Made by a program: the position numbers and the translations under genes. A stretch of 40,646 nucleotides of DNA, taken from contig JAKSPK010000021.1 in NCBI GenBank assembly GCA_024404875.1, positions 1-40,646 of the forward strand, read 5' to 3'. The notes beneath the pieces were generated by a model. The model was given only the letters and a program-made list of their open reading frames with translations. It had not been told where the DNA came from and made no database searches. This DNA comes from Oscillospiraceae bacterium. Its GTDB lineage: Bacteria; Bacillota; Clostridia; Oscillospirales; Ruminococcaceae. Shown one piece after another: positions 8,044 through 17,183 of this stretch (its first letter is position 1; the number at the start of each line of letters is the position of its first letter).

Positions 8044-10275
8044 TCATCCGCCGCTGTCGTCGGATTCTGTCCGCCGGAAAGCCGACGGCGAGGCTCCGGT
8101 CTTGTCCCGGAACTGCCGCATGAAATGTGTTGCATTCTGATAACCGCAGGATGCAGCGACCTCGCTGATCCGCAGATCGGTCTCCTGCAAAAGCCGCTTT
8201 GCCATCTCGATCCGCGCATCAATCAGATCATCCTTGAAGCTGATCCCGAAATGCTCCTTATAGAGCTTCTGCACATAGCTCTTGCTGATATTCAGCCGCC
8301 GCGACAGCTCGCCGAGTGTCCAGTTCAGCTCCGGCGCCTTGTGAATCTCTCGTCGCAGTCGCCGGAACTGCCCCACGCCTGTAAAGCGGTTTTCTCTCGG
8401 CTGATGTGCATTCAGCGCATCCCAGAGCGCAGAGAGACACTGCGCCGCCGGAGCAGTCACTTCTCCGCAGACATAATATGGCTCCGGCAGAAATGCTGCC
8501 GCCGAGCCCTCCTGCATCTTTCGGATCATCACCTCGAGCTGCATCATCATTTCCTCCGCAAACTGTGCAGGTGCTGTCCGTGCGGCAAGCGGGAATACGA
8601 TCGCAAATGTCTGTTTATCAAGCCGTGCAGTTTGCAGTCTCCGTCCGGAGAGCAGCCGTATCGCATTTGCCAGCAGCAGCTCCGACTGAATCACGCGGTC
8701 GGACAGATGCCCGCCGCCGCTCTCCTGCATATTCGCATAGAGCTTCGCGATCGTGACGATCATCATGCCGTTCTGCGCTCCGGCCCGCTCCTGCTTTTCA
8801 AGATATTGCAGCAGACCTTTCTTGCTGAGCATATCCGTCATCTTGTCATAGAGTGACGCTTCTTCAATCTTCTTTTGCAGATATTCGGCATAGCGTTTGT
8901 GCCGCAGCATCCGCAATCCGTTCGCCGCTGCGCTCATCAGATTAAACAGCAGAATGGAGATCGTGAAATCCGCCGCGTTTTCATAGGCAAAACCGCAATA
9001 GCCGAAAACCTGCGCAGAGGCGTGCAGCGAAAGTAGGTAAAGCAGCGTCGGCGGATGCGGCTGTTCCAGCATGGGAATCGCTTCGGCAGTCGGAAAAAGA
9101 CCATACTGCACGCCATCCTGCCATGCGCTTTTCGAGAGAATGCAGCACATCTGCTTCGGATAAACGCTTTTGCGGATGAGATCAGGATGTGCCGGATCAC
9201 CGTCCCAGTCGGGGTACAGACACCAGTGCATCGAACGAAAGTTTTTCAGATTATGCGCAGTCTGGTCAATCAGCGAAACCAGCTCCGTGAGCGATTCCAC
9301 ACTGGATGCGCGTGTGATGAAATCGGAGTTGATGCGCATTTCAAACATCTCATTTGCTTCGGCCTCATGCCGGATGAATTCCTGCACAAGCAGCGCGGCT
9401 TCCTCATAGCCCTTCATGCGCTCAACGCAGCCGCAGCTTCCGCCATAGAGGATATGCAGGCCATCATCGGAATGCGCCGCAGGAGAAATGCCGATCTTTT
9501 CGAGCAGCTTTTCCGTACTGCGCCGTCCCAGCTCACGCATTCCGCTGCTGACCGTCGTGATCGAGGGGAAATGCGACAGTGCGGAAAGATGGCCGTCGTA
9601 GCCGGTGACGATGATATCCTCCGGAACTGCAATCCCGCCCTTTTGCAGCGTGTCGCAAAGGTGGACTGCCATCATATCGCTTGCACAGATGACCGCATCC
9701 GGCATCGGCCGCTCATGCTGCAAAAGGGCATTGCCAAGCCGGATCGCACTTTCCTTCCAGAAGTCACCGTATTCAATCTCATATTCGCAGGAATGTGCCC
9801 TAACGGAGCGGAGGAATCCTGAAAGCCGCTGCTGCGAATCTGCATTTTCCTGATAGCCTGCAAGAAACAGCAGTCTTCGGCAGCGGTGCCGCTCTATGAC
9901 ATGATCGGTCACAGTACAGATAGCTTCATCCTGCGGGATGCTGACCGTCTCAAAACCGAGTGCCGTACCGCCGAGATCGACACAGGGAATGCCGGCGGCA
10001 CGAATGCGTTCGGAAATCATGCTGCGGATAGTTTTCTTATTAAAATACTGCGAGGCAAACAGCACGCCGTCCAGCCGGACACGCTCCAGCAGTGTATAAA
10101 TCTGCTCCTCGCCCTCCATAATCTCGCTTTGGATATGAAAATCCAGACCATTAGTTGCGGTCGTAAAAACGATCACATCGCAGCCTGCGGCGGCTGCACA
10201 TTTGAACACGCCGTCGAGCAGCTCGCTTTGCAGATTGTCCGTGATCGCCGGTATCACAACACCAATTCGTTTCAT
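8044..10275 (-). CDS. Hybrid regulator: periplasmic-binding-protein fold, degenerate GGDEF, AraC-type HTH
   Basis: A 743-aa cytoplasmic transcription regulator. Residues 1 to about 275 match the LacI/GalR sugar-binding fold without the N-terminal LacI helix-turn-helix (it begins MKRIGVVIPAITDNLQSELL; a later segment is VICASDMMAVHLCDTLQ). Around residues 480-620 there is a GGDEF-like domain (YDKMTDMLSKKGLLQYL, later RLDKQTFAIVFPL where GGDEF is expected), so it cannot be an active cyclase by motif. The last 100 residues are an AraC/XylS domain (LGELSRRLNISKSYVQKLYKEHFG, SEVAASCGYQNATHFMRQF). The frame runs on upstream, but the ATG at 10275 follows AAAAGGGGAT and starts the fold. It lies divergent to the dockerin enzymes and probably controls them in response to a sugar (inference). 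Confidence 0.88.
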   Translation of the reverse strand: MKRIGVVIPAITDNLQSELLDGVFKCAAAAGCDVIVFTTATNGLDFHIQSEIMEGEEQIYTLLERVRLDGVLFASQYFNKKTIRSMISERIRAAGIPCVDLGGTALGFETVSIPQDEAICTVTDHVIERHRCRRLLFLAGYQENADSQQRLSGFLRSVRAHSCEYEIEYGDFWKESAIRLGNALLQHERPMPDAVICASDMMAVHLCDTLQKGGIAVPEDIIVTGYDGHLSALSHFPSITTVSSGMRELGRRSTEKLLEKIGISPAAHSDDGLHILYGGSCGCVERMKGYEEAALLVQEFIRHEAEANEMFEMRINSDFITRASSVESLTELVSLIDQTAHNLKNFRSMHWCLYPDWDGDPAHPDLIRKSVYPKQMCCILSKSAWQDGVQYGLFPTAEAIPMLEQPHPPTLLYLLSLHASAQVFGYCGFAYENAADFTISILLFNLMSAAANGLRMLRHKRYAEYLQKKIEEASLYDKMTDMLSKKGLLQYLEKQERAGAQNGMMIVTIAKLYANMQESGGGHLSDRVIQSELLLANAIRLLSGRRLQTARLDKQTFAIVFPLAARTAPAQFAEEMMMQLEVMIRKMQEGSAAAFLPEPYYVCGEVTAPAAQCLSALWDALNAHQPRENRFTGVGQFRRLRREIHKAPELNWTLGELSRRLNISKSYVQKLYKEHFGISFKDDLIDARIEMAKRLLQETDLRISEVAASCGYQNATHFMRQFRDKTGASPSAFRRTESDDSGG

Positions 10276-10310
10276 GCGGTTATCCCCTTTTCGGTTATAT
10301 GCTGATAAAC

Positions 10311-10350
10311 AAACCGTTATAAATATACACGGTTTCGGCGGAGATGTCAA
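10311..10350 (-). promoter_or_regulatory. Promoter and candidate operator of the hybrid regulator gene
   Basis: On the minus strand TTGACA (10350-10345) is 17 bases from TATATT (10327-10322). An inverted repeat, AAACCGT (10311-10317) and ACGGTTT (10329-10335) with an 11-base spacer, brackets the -10. That position suits repression, perhaps autoregulation. Confidence 0.65.
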
Positions 10351-10393
10351 TATATTATTCTGCATTATGTCAGTCAAATTGTGTAAACAGTGA

Positions 10394-10422
10394 TTGCACT
10401 GCGGCATTTTCTGTGATATGAT
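10394..10422 (+). promoter_or_regulatory. SigA-type promoter of the dockerin enzyme operon
   Basis: TTGCAC at 10394-10399 and TATGAT at 10417-10422 are 17 bases apart. It is divergent from the regulator promoter at 10322-10350, with about 45 bases between the two -35 elements, so one bound regulator could affect both. Confidence 0.65.
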
Positions 10423-10460
10423 GAAAAAAAGAAAACGAAATCCTGTACGAGGTGAATGTA

Positions 10461-11738
10461 ATGCGAAAGAAGGTATCCATATTGATCTCGGCACTGACAG
10501 CGGGGCTGACGGCGATCGGCTGTGGGATGCTGCCCCAGAACCCCGGTGCAACCAATGCCGCAGAGACTGACAAAAAGCTGATTGCACTGACCTTTGACGA
10601 CGGACCGAATACCACAACAACAAATGATGTGCTCGATGTGCTGGCGGAATACGATGCCAGGGCGTCCTTCTTCCTGATCGGTGACAATATCAATTCCGCG
10701 AGCGCGGCTTCCGTCAAGCGAGCGTATGATATGGGCATGGAAATCGACAACCACTCCAAAACACACTCCAATATGTCAAAGATGACCGCCGCAGAAATGC
10801 AGGCGGAGATCGAATTCGTAGATGAAAAGGTCATGGAAATCACCGGCGGGCATACCAGATTTTTCCGGCCGCCGTTCATTGATGTCAGTGCAGCGATGTA
10901 TGAAGCAATCGGCCTGCCGTTCATCTGCGGCATTGACTGTCAGGACTATATGGCAAATGTGACCGCGCAGGAGCGAGCGGATTATATTCTGAACGGCGCA
11001 AAGGACGGCGTAATCGTTTTGCTGCACGATGCCGCCGGCAATCAGCAGACGGTCGAGGCACTGAAGATCGCTATGCCGGAGCTTGTCCGGCAAGGCTACG
11101 AATTTGTGACGCTGACGGAGCTTTTTGAACGGCAGGGCGAAACGCCGAAAAAGAATATCCTCTATTCCAATGTCGCGAAATACCCGCAGGGATATGCGCC
11201 GAAGGAGACAGTCGCCGAAGATGCATCCGACCGCATCGCGCTCGATCCGATGCTGCTGGGCTCACTCGGCAAGAACTATGCCGTCGAGACAGAATATGAC
11301 AGCGCAACAGGCTATCCGCCGGTGATTGCGCTGCAAAAATGGTCAGGTACGCCGACAATCTGGCATACAATCCAGCCCTATTATTTCAACGGCCAAAAGG
11401 CGGTATATCTTGCAGAGGATATTCAATCCGCGCTGGATCAGCTCGAAGTCGGACTGAATGATCTGGACGGCGTACTGCTCACGGCCTACAGCGGAGAGAT
11501 CACGCTCCGCAATGTACGGATCCTCACAAAAACAGACAGCGAAGATCCGGCGGAAACCGTAAAGGGCGATGTCAATGCGGACTGCGTGTGCGATATCGCC
11601 GATGCTGTGCTGATGCACAAAAGCCTGTTGAGTGTGCCGGATGCAAAACTCGCCGACTGGAAGGCCGGCGACCTCAATGCGGATGGAAAGCTTAATTCCG
11701 CAGATCTTTCACTGATCAAAAAGCTGCTGATGAAGTAA
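10461..11738 (+). CDS. Secreted polysaccharide deacetylase (CE4) with type I dockerin
   Basis: A 425-aa exported enzyme. The signal peptide spans about 1-35 with probable cleavage after ATNA; a less likely lipobox Cys is at 21. The NodB/CE4 domain has TFDDGPN (from residue 44, catalytic and metal Asp 46/47), HSKTH (metal His 98 and 102), RPPF (R136) and a late LLHDA. It would remove acetyl groups from xylan, chitin-like or wall polysaccharides; the target is not evident. A middle region (about 230-360) may be a carbohydrate-binding module. The C-terminus has a dockerin with two calcium loops (GDVNADCVCDIAD, GDLNADGKLNSAD), implying attachment to a cellulosome scaffoldin. ATG 10461 follows GAGGTG with a 6-base spacer; the in-frame GTG at 10452 lies inside that site. 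Confidence 0.92.
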   Translation: MRKKVSILISALTAGLTAIGCGMLPQNPGATNAAETDKKLIALTFDDGPNTTTTNDVLDVLAEYDARASFFLIGDNINSASAASVKRAYDMGMEIDNHSKTHSNMSKMTAAEMQAEIEFVDEKVMEITGGHTRFFRPPFIDVSAAMYEAIGLPFICGIDCQDYMANVTAQERADYILNGAKDGVIVLLHDAAGNQQTVEALKIAMPELVRQGYEFVTLTELFERQGETPKKNILYSNVAKYPQGYAPKETVAEDASDRIALDPMLLGSLGKNYAVETEYDSATGYPPVIALQKWSGTPTIWHTIQPYYFNGQKAVYLAEDIQSALDQLEVGLNDLDGVLLTAYSGEITLRNVRILTKTDSEDPAETVKGDVNADCVCDIADAVLMHKSLLSVPDAKLADWKAGDLNADGKLNSADLSLIKKLLMK

Positions 11739-11770
11739 AGAGAAAAGCCAAATACAGGGGGAGAAAATCA

Positions 11771-14470
11771 ATGAAAAACAAGGGAAAAAGATTGTCCGCA
11801 TGGATCTTTACGCTGACGATGATCGGGAACAGTATCCCGCTGACGGCGCTGCCGCAGACCGTGATCGCCGCGGAGACCTACGAAACCCGTGATCCGTTTT
11901 TCGGCTTCGGCAGCGGATACAACTACTACACCTCAGAGCATTTTCAGTTCATCTGGGGAAACGGCGGCGATGCCGGAAAGGTTACGCCGGATTTCCTGAA
12001 AAAAAACGCAGAAAATCTCGAACGCTGCTGGGATATCTATGTCAACAAGCTCGGCATGACTGAATGCGCGGAGTCTGTTGAGGCGCGGCTGCGCGACGGG
12101 CATAAATATAAGCTCAATGTCTACATCTCCGGCACCGGCCTTTCCGGTATGCAGGATGACTGGGCCTATATGTCCTATGACAATCAGGGCTATCCCTATC
12201 TTTTCACCTGCGTCGGCGCGATGCAGACAGATCCGGCCTCGTGGGTGATGCCGCATGAATTCGGCCACGCAATCACGGCACATCAGCTCGGCTGGAACCG
12301 CAACAAATATTCCAACACATGGTGGGAAGCACTCGGAAACTGGTTCCGCGAACAGTGGATTTATGAGGTCTCAGGTGAATACGGCTGGAGCGATGACTTC
12401 TCGCACGGCTACGGCACCGACTTCTTTGAAACATATCTCAAGAACTCCTGTTTCACCTCGCCGTTCGGCAGGGACTATTATTCCGCATGGGTGCTGCTGC
12501 AATATCTGACCGAGAATCCCGATCAGCTTGAAGGCTATGGCGCGAATTTCGTCAAGACCATGCTCCAGAACGGCAAGGATGACGAATATCCGCTTTCCAT
12601 GATCGACCGGCTCGCTCCGGCGGATATGAAGGAAACACTCGGCCATTATGCAAAGCGCATGGCAACGCTGGATTTCGCACAGCAGACCGCCTACCGAAAG
12701 CGGCTGGATTCGCTGCTCGCGCAGGGCGCATGGAACTGGCAGCAGATCTATACCATGCTCGATCCGGCTGACGGCCAGGCGAATGTCTATTCCGTTCCAA
12801 CCGAGCGCGCACCGCAGGCGGCCGGACTGAATATCATTCCGCTGGCACTGACCGGCAGCACCGTGACCGTCACGCTGAATGGCAGATCCGAGCTCAGCGG
12901 CGCAGACTGGCGCGGCTGTATCGTGATCGAGGATGCGGCAGGACAGTCACATTATTCGGAACTGATCGCAAACGGCGAAACGGTCAGCATGGCCGTTCCG
13001 CAGAATGCATCGGCGGCGTATCTCACCGTGATCGCCACGCCGGACGAAGCGCTCTATTGCCCTTCCGGTCTGCACTGGCATCAGGATTCGGATGAATTCG
13101 GCGAAACAAAGCAGCCGTTCTCCTCCAAGTACCGCTACCCGTATCAGGTCACGATAGACGGTGCCGGCATCATGGAACGCCCGCTCCGCATAAACGGCCA
13201 CCGTCACGCAAACGGCGGCGGATTCGTCGCGGATTCCGCACGGGTGGACAGCTCCGTTTATGTCGGCCCTCACGCAGCAGTCATCGGCAATGCATCCGTC
13301 ACCGGCAATGCGGTCATTGACGGCTACGCGATGGTTGCGGAGAATGCGGTGGTTTCCGGCAATGCCTATGTCGGCGACCATGCACTTGTCATGGGCAAAG
13401 CGAATGTCACCGACAATGCAAAGGTGATCGAGAGCGCCTGCGTCTGGGATACCTACAAGGTCAGCGGAGATGCCGTTGTCAAAGGCGTTGCGTTCTGCAT
13501 GGCAAGCGGCAGTGCCTCCGGTCAGGCGATCCTCGACGGCGATTATTACGATGACGGCAGCAACACCGCAACAAAGGGAACCTGCTGCGGCTGGTACGGC
13601 ACGCAGACCTATCTTGATGCGCGTCCCTACACCGACGGGCTGTATCTCAATTACAGCTTTGATTCGGACAGCAATGCAGTCATCAAGGATCAATACACGA
13701 CAACCTATGCACTGCCGCAGGGCGCTTCATGGGAGGAAACCCGCACCGGTGCAAGCGGCGTCATGACGCTGGACGGCATAGATGATTATATCGACATCGA
13801 CGATTCCTTCGGTTATTTCGGAGATTCTGCGGAATATCAGTTTGCGATGCTCTGGCGCGGCGGCGCAGCGGATCAGAAGCTCTTTTATCTCGGCGATGCG
13901 GAACAGTATCTCAGCTTCACGCCGAAGAATGCACAAGGTATGCCTGAGCTGACCTTCCGCCCGAACGGAACAGATACAATCATCGTGACCGGCAGCCGTG
14001 CAATCGAACCGGGAAAATGGTATAAGATCCGGATCATTGCGAAAAACGGAACAATGGCGCTGCATATCGCGGATAATGAAAAAGATTCCGTCAGCAGTGC
14101 AGAACTGCCTGCATCCGTCAGCCTGCGGGATATCATGCGCGGCGAGGATGCCGTCAGCGTAATCGGTAAGGGCTTTGACCGCAGTTATTTCAACGGCTCG
14201 ATCGATTTTGCACGCGCTTATTTCAAGCCTGTTGCAGCACCGGCAGAGACCTATACCGAGACGGAGCAGATCACAGAGCCGGACGACTCACCTGTGCGCG
14301 GCGATATCAATGCTGACCGCAAGTGCGATGTCGCCGATGCTGTTATGATGGTGAAATATCTGCTGACGGTCGAGCATACACTTCCGGATCCGGCAGCGGC
14401 AGATCTGAATGCAGACGGCCGTATTACTGCAGCGGATCTCGCACAGCTCAAACAGATGCTTCTGAACTGA
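11771..14470 (+). CDS. Dockerin-bearing zinc metallopeptidase with beta-helix and LamG-like domains
   Basis: An 899-aa secreted protein with a signal peptide of about 34 residues. The N-terminal catalytic part has HEFGH at 162-166, and Glu186 in WWEALGNW is a candidate third zinc ligand (gluzincin-like; resembles DUF6055 proteins). Residues about 490-605 carry many A-x-V-x-G-N/D hexapeptide-like repeats, as in a left-handed beta-helix. Residues about 624-820 look like a LamG/concanavalin domain (GIDDYIDIDDSFGYFG, WYKIRIIAKNG). A type I dockerin ends the protein (GDINADRKCDVAD, ADLNADGRITAAD). It is 32 bases downstream of the deacetylase gene with its own GGGGGAG ribosome binding site, so both form one operon. 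It may trim proteins or glycoproteins in plant cell wall or on the cellulosome; the substrate is unknown. Confidence 0.85.
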   Translation: MKNKGKRLSAWIFTLTMIGNSIPLTALPQTVIAAETYETRDPFFGFGSGYNYYTSEHFQFIWGNGGDAGKVTPDFLKKNAENLERCWDIYVNKLGMTECAESVEARLRDGHKYKLNVYISGTGLSGMQDDWAYMSYDNQGYPYLFTCVGAMQTDPASWVMPHEFGHAITAHQLGWNRNKYSNTWWEALGNWFREQWIYEVSGEYGWSDDFSHGYGTDFFETYLKNSCFTSPFGRDYYSAWVLLQYLTENPDQLEGYGANFVKTMLQNGKDDEYPLSMIDRLAPADMKETLGHYAKRMATLDFAQQTAYRKRLDSLLAQGAWNWQQIYTMLDPADGQANVYSVPTERAPQAAGLNIIPLALTGSTVTVTLNGRSELSGADWRGCIVIEDAAGQSHYSELIANGETVSMAVPQNASAAYLTVIATPDEALYCPSGLHWHQDSDEFGETKQPFSSKYRYPYQVTIDGAGIMERPLRINGHRHANGGGFVADSARVDSSVYVGPHAAVIGNASVTGNAVIDGYAMVAENAVVSGNAYVGDHALVMGKANVTDNAKVIESACVWDTYKVSGDAVVKGVAFCMASGSASGQAILDGDYYDDGSNTATKGTCCGWYGTQTYLDARPYTDGLYLNYSFDSDSNAVIKDQYTTTYALPQGASWEETRTGASGVMTLDGIDDYIDIDDSFGYFGDSAEYQFAMLWRGGAADQKLFYLGDAEQYLSFTPKNAQGMPELTFRPNGTDTIIVTGSRAIEPGKWYKIRIIAKNGTMALHIADNEKDSVSSAELPASVSLRDIMRGEDAVSVIGKGFDRSYFNGSIDFARAYFKPVAAPAETYTETEQITEPDDSPVRGDINADRKCDVADAVMMVKYLLTVEHTLPDPAAADLNADGRITAADLAQLKQMLLN

Positions 14471-14588
14471 CCGTTGCCTTCAGACTATAACAGCTGCGGG
14501 GCCTCTGCACAAAATGCCGCTACTAACCGCCATGTAATTTGCTGTGCCGAAATGATGCCTGCAAGGTCACAATCGGCTATAGTCCATA

Positions 14589-14630
14589 CAAAAATGCGCT
14601 GCTCTCCGTAACAGAGAACAGCGCATTTTT
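14589..14630. terminator. Bidirectional intrinsic terminator between dockerin operon and suf operon
   Basis: A 12-bp stem (14589-14600 with 14618-14629) is extended inward by CTCT/AGAG. It has an A-tract on one side and a T-tract on the other, so it can end both the plus-strand enzyme operon and the minus-strand suf operon. The rest of 14471-14668 holds nothing else I can identify. Confidence 0.88.
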
Positions 14631-14668
14631 CTATCTGCATATGCAGATTATGATAAGCAGACACTGTA

Positions 14669-15106
14669 TCAGACTGTACTGCCGCTCTCCGGATCCAGCA
14701 GATGCTCCAGCGTCCGCCAGCTCAAGAGCGCACACTTCACACGCGCCGGCATTCGCGCAATGTTTTGCAGCGCACCGGCTTCCTCCAGCTGCTCCAGCTC
14801 ATCTGCCGTAATCTCACCGGCAATCATCTTCCGGAACAGCACCGTCAGCGACCGCGCTTCATCCACCGTCCGCCCGATAATAAGATCAAGCATGATATCT
14901 GCGGATGCCTGCGATACGGCGCATCCGACGCCGGTGAATGCGCCGTCCGCGATCACACCGTCCTGCACCGTCAGATGCAGCGTGATCTCATCACCGCAGC
15001 TCGGATTCATCCCCGCATGAGAGCAGGTCGCGCCTGGCAGCCCGTGCAGATGCTGCGGGTGCAGATTGTGGTCAATCAGCACCTCATCATAAAAATTATC
15101 CGGCAA
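14669..15106 (-). CDS. sufU: SufU-type Fe-S cluster scaffold / sulfur acceptor
   Basis: A 145-aa IscU/NifU N-terminal family protein. The three conserved cysteines are Cys37 (NPSCGD, with Asp39), Cys62 (GVGCAVSQAS) and Cys125 (VKCALLSW). The roughly 18-residue insertion before the third Cys typical of Gram-positive SufU (ITADELEQLEEA region) is present. In Firmicutes SufU accepts persulfide sulfur from SufS and passes it to the SufBCD complex. The frame starts with TTG at 15106, preceded by AGGGGGCG at good spacing. It overlaps the end of sufS by 11 bases, which suggests translational coupling. Last gene of the suf operon. Confidence 0.93.
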   Translation of the reverse strand: MPDNFYDEVLIDHNLHPQHLHGLPGATCSHAGMNPSCGDEITLHLTVQDGVIADGAFTGVGCAVSQASADIMLDLIIGRTVDEARSLTVLFRKMIAGEITADELEQLEEAGALQNIARMPARVKCALLSWRTLEHLLDPESGSTV

Positions 15107-16313
15107 ATCCCATTCGCCCCCTCACTGTTTTTAGCGTATTTACAAACTTTTCAATATCCTGTTCATCGTTGTAGAATGCAAGGCTCATGCGAGTCGTTGA
15201 AGGCACACCGAGATGCTGATGCAGCGGCTGTGCACAGTGATGTCCCGCACGAACCGCAATGCCGTCAGCATCGAAGATCGCAGCAACATCATGCGGATGC
15301 ACACCCTCCACCGCGAATGTCACAATGCCGTGATGCGCCGCCGGATCGTTCCCGCCGATGATCTGAATATGCGGGATGCGCTGCATCTGCTCCACGGCAA
15401 GTGCCGTCAGTGCATCCTCGCGCTGCATGATCTCCGCAAAGCCGACCGACCTGATATATTCAATCGCCGCGTGCAGTCCGACGGCACCGCCGACATTGAC
15501 CGTTCCAGCCTCGAATTTATGCGGCAGCTCGGCATATTCCGCGCCCTCCCGCGTCACATATTCGATCATCTCACCGCCATACAGAAACGGCGGCATTTTT
15601 TGCAGCAGAGTCTCTTTTCCGTAGAGGACACCGATCCCCATCGGCGCAAACATCTTGTGTCCGGAAAAAGCAAGAAAGTCCACATCCAGTGCCTGCACAT
15701 CCACGGGGATATGCGGAACGCTCTGTGCGCCGTCACAAACGATCAGCGTGCCGTTCTCATGACAGAGTTTGGCAAATTCCGCGATGGGCTGAATGCGTCC
15801 GAATACATTTGAGATCTGCGCAATCGCAAAGATTTTCGTATGCGGCGTCAAGGCGGAACGGAGGGCCTCCTCCGTATAGATCCCGCGGTTGTCACATTCG
15901 AGATAGCGCAGTCTTGCGCCGGTCTCCCGCGCCAGCATTTGCCAAGGAAGCATATTGCTGTGATGCTCCGAGATTGCAACAAGGATCTCATCATCCGCAC
16001 ACAGTTCCGATCTTCCGAGGCTGTATGCGATCAAATTCAGGCTTTCGGTCGCATTGCGCGTAAACACGATCTCCTTCGCTGATGCCGCACCGATGAATCC
16101 ACGCACAGCCTCCCGTGCACCTTCATACGCATCCGTCGCACGAATGCTCAGATCATAGAGCCCGCGCAGCGGATTCGCATTCGCTTCACGATAATACGCG
16201 GCCTCGGCTGCGATCACCGCAGCAGGCTTCTGCGCGGTTGCGGCGCTGTCCAGATAGACCATATCCGGGAACTGCGCAAATACAGGAAAATCATTCTTCC
16301 GTAAATGGCTCAT
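15096..16313 (-). CDS. sufS: SufS cysteine desulfurase
   Basis: A 405-aa PLP enzyme that takes sulfur from cysteine, leaving alanine, for Fe-S cluster assembly. Visible hallmarks are the PLP-binding Lys220 (SGHKMFAP), His118 (SEHHSN), Asp194 (CDGAQSV), the active-site Cys360 in RAGHHCAQPLH, and a C-terminal TTRMSLAFYN. The frame is open further upstream, but ATG 16313 follows GGGAGGAC with 6-base spacing and begins at the family's usual N-terminus (MSHLRKNDFPVF). It overlaps the 3' end of sufD by 23 bases. It acts with SufU and the SufBCD scaffold. Confidence 0.95.
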   Translation of the reverse strand: MSHLRKNDFPVFAQFPDMVYLDSAATAQKPAAVIAAEAAYYREANANPLRGLYDLSIRATDAYEGAREAVRGFIGAASAKEIVFTRNATESLNLIAYSLGRSELCADDEILVAISEHHSNMLPWQMLARETGARLRYLECDNRGIYTEEALRSALTPHTKIFAIAQISNVFGRIQPIAEFAKLCHENGTLIVCDGAQSVPHIPVDVQALDVDFLAFSGHKMFAPMGIGVLYGKETLLQKMPPFLYGGEMIEYVTREGAEYAELPHKFEAGTVNVGGAVGLHAAIEYIRSVGFAEIMQREDALTALAVEQMQRIPHIQIIGGNDPAAHHGIVTFAVEGVHPHDVAAIFDADGIAVRAGHHCAQPLHQHLGVPSTTRMSLAFYNDEQDIEKFVNTLKTVRGRMGFAG

Positions 16314-17172
16314 CCGCGTCCTCCCTTCCGAGCAGCCGCCAGACATCGCGCTCTGTTGCTGCATCGCCGATCTTCCGGATCACGCTGCCGAGTTTCGTCT
16401 GCGCAATCAGCTCACGGATCTCCGCTTCCGGAATTCCACGCGACTGCAAATAGAATACTCCCCGCGCATCGAGCTGACCGGCGGTCGCGCCGTGCGTTCC
16501 TACGACATCCTCCTCCGCGCAGAGAATCACCGGAACAGTCTTGTTGACTACCTCCGGATCAGTCAGCAGCACATCCTCATGCTCTGCGCCGGATGCACCA
16601 GCTGCGCCCTGCTGAAAGTCAATCGTTCCGCGAAAGATCTTCTTTGCGCGGCCGCGCAGAACGCCCTGCACATCAATATCCGAAACGGATTTCTTCCCGG
16701 ACTGTATGACATTCAGATTCAGATCGAGCTGTGCATCTCCGTCCGCAAGGTAGCCGATATTCGCTGTGAATGCGGACTTTCTGCCGTTCATTCGGATCTC
16801 CGTATCACTGACGGTATCGGTTCCGTGCAGATAAATCTGTATTAGCTCGGCGGACGCAGAATCGGCAAGATCCGCGGTCAGGCGACTGCAAACGCTGTCA
16901 CCGTGAAAGATCTGCACGAGCCGGACCTTTTCATATGCATTCGCTTGCAGATGCGTTTGCAGATATGCATGCTCCGCGTGAATGTCCATTATGACAGTCT
17001 GCCCTCCTGCGACAGTAAATGCTGCATCTGCGGCCACATCTAGCCGCTGAATGCCTGTACCGCTGAGCACTTCCGGCTCCGGCTGCTCCGCCGGAAGCGG
17101 GCGCTCCGTGCCGTTGACGCCGAGAAAGCGGAAGGTCGGCACGGGCAGTCTTGTGCTGAATTTTGTTTCCAT
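16291..17172 (-). CDS. sufD: SufD-like subunit of the SufBCD complex
   Basis: A 293-aa member of the SufB/SufD beta-helix family. The C-terminal signature (EDVVGTHGATAGQLDARGVFYLQSRGI, split here as VGTHGATAG and FYLQSRGI) is well conserved. The central region (IYLHGTDTVSDTEIRMNGRK) is divergent and shorter than the roughly 400-residue SufD of enterobacteria, as often in Clostridia. SufD pairs with SufB and is needed with SufC for iron entry and cluster assembly. It has AGGGAGGG before the ATG and sits between sufB and sufS. Confidence 0.9.
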   Translation of the reverse strand: METKFSTRLPVPTFRFLGVNGTERPLPAEQPEPEVLSGTGIQRLDVAADAAFTVAGGQTVIMDIHAEHAYLQTHLQANAYEKVRLVQIFHGDSVCSRLTADLADSASAELIQIYLHGTDTVSDTEIRMNGRKSAFTANIGYLADGDAQLDLNLNVIQSGKKSVSDIDVQGVLRGRAKKIFRGTIDFQQGAAGASGAEHEDVLLTDPEVVNKTVPVILCAEEDVVGTHGATAGQLDARGVFYLQSRGIPEAEIRELIAQTKLGSVIRKIGDAATERDVWRLLGREDADEPFTEE

Positions 17173-17183
17173 GATGCCCTCCC

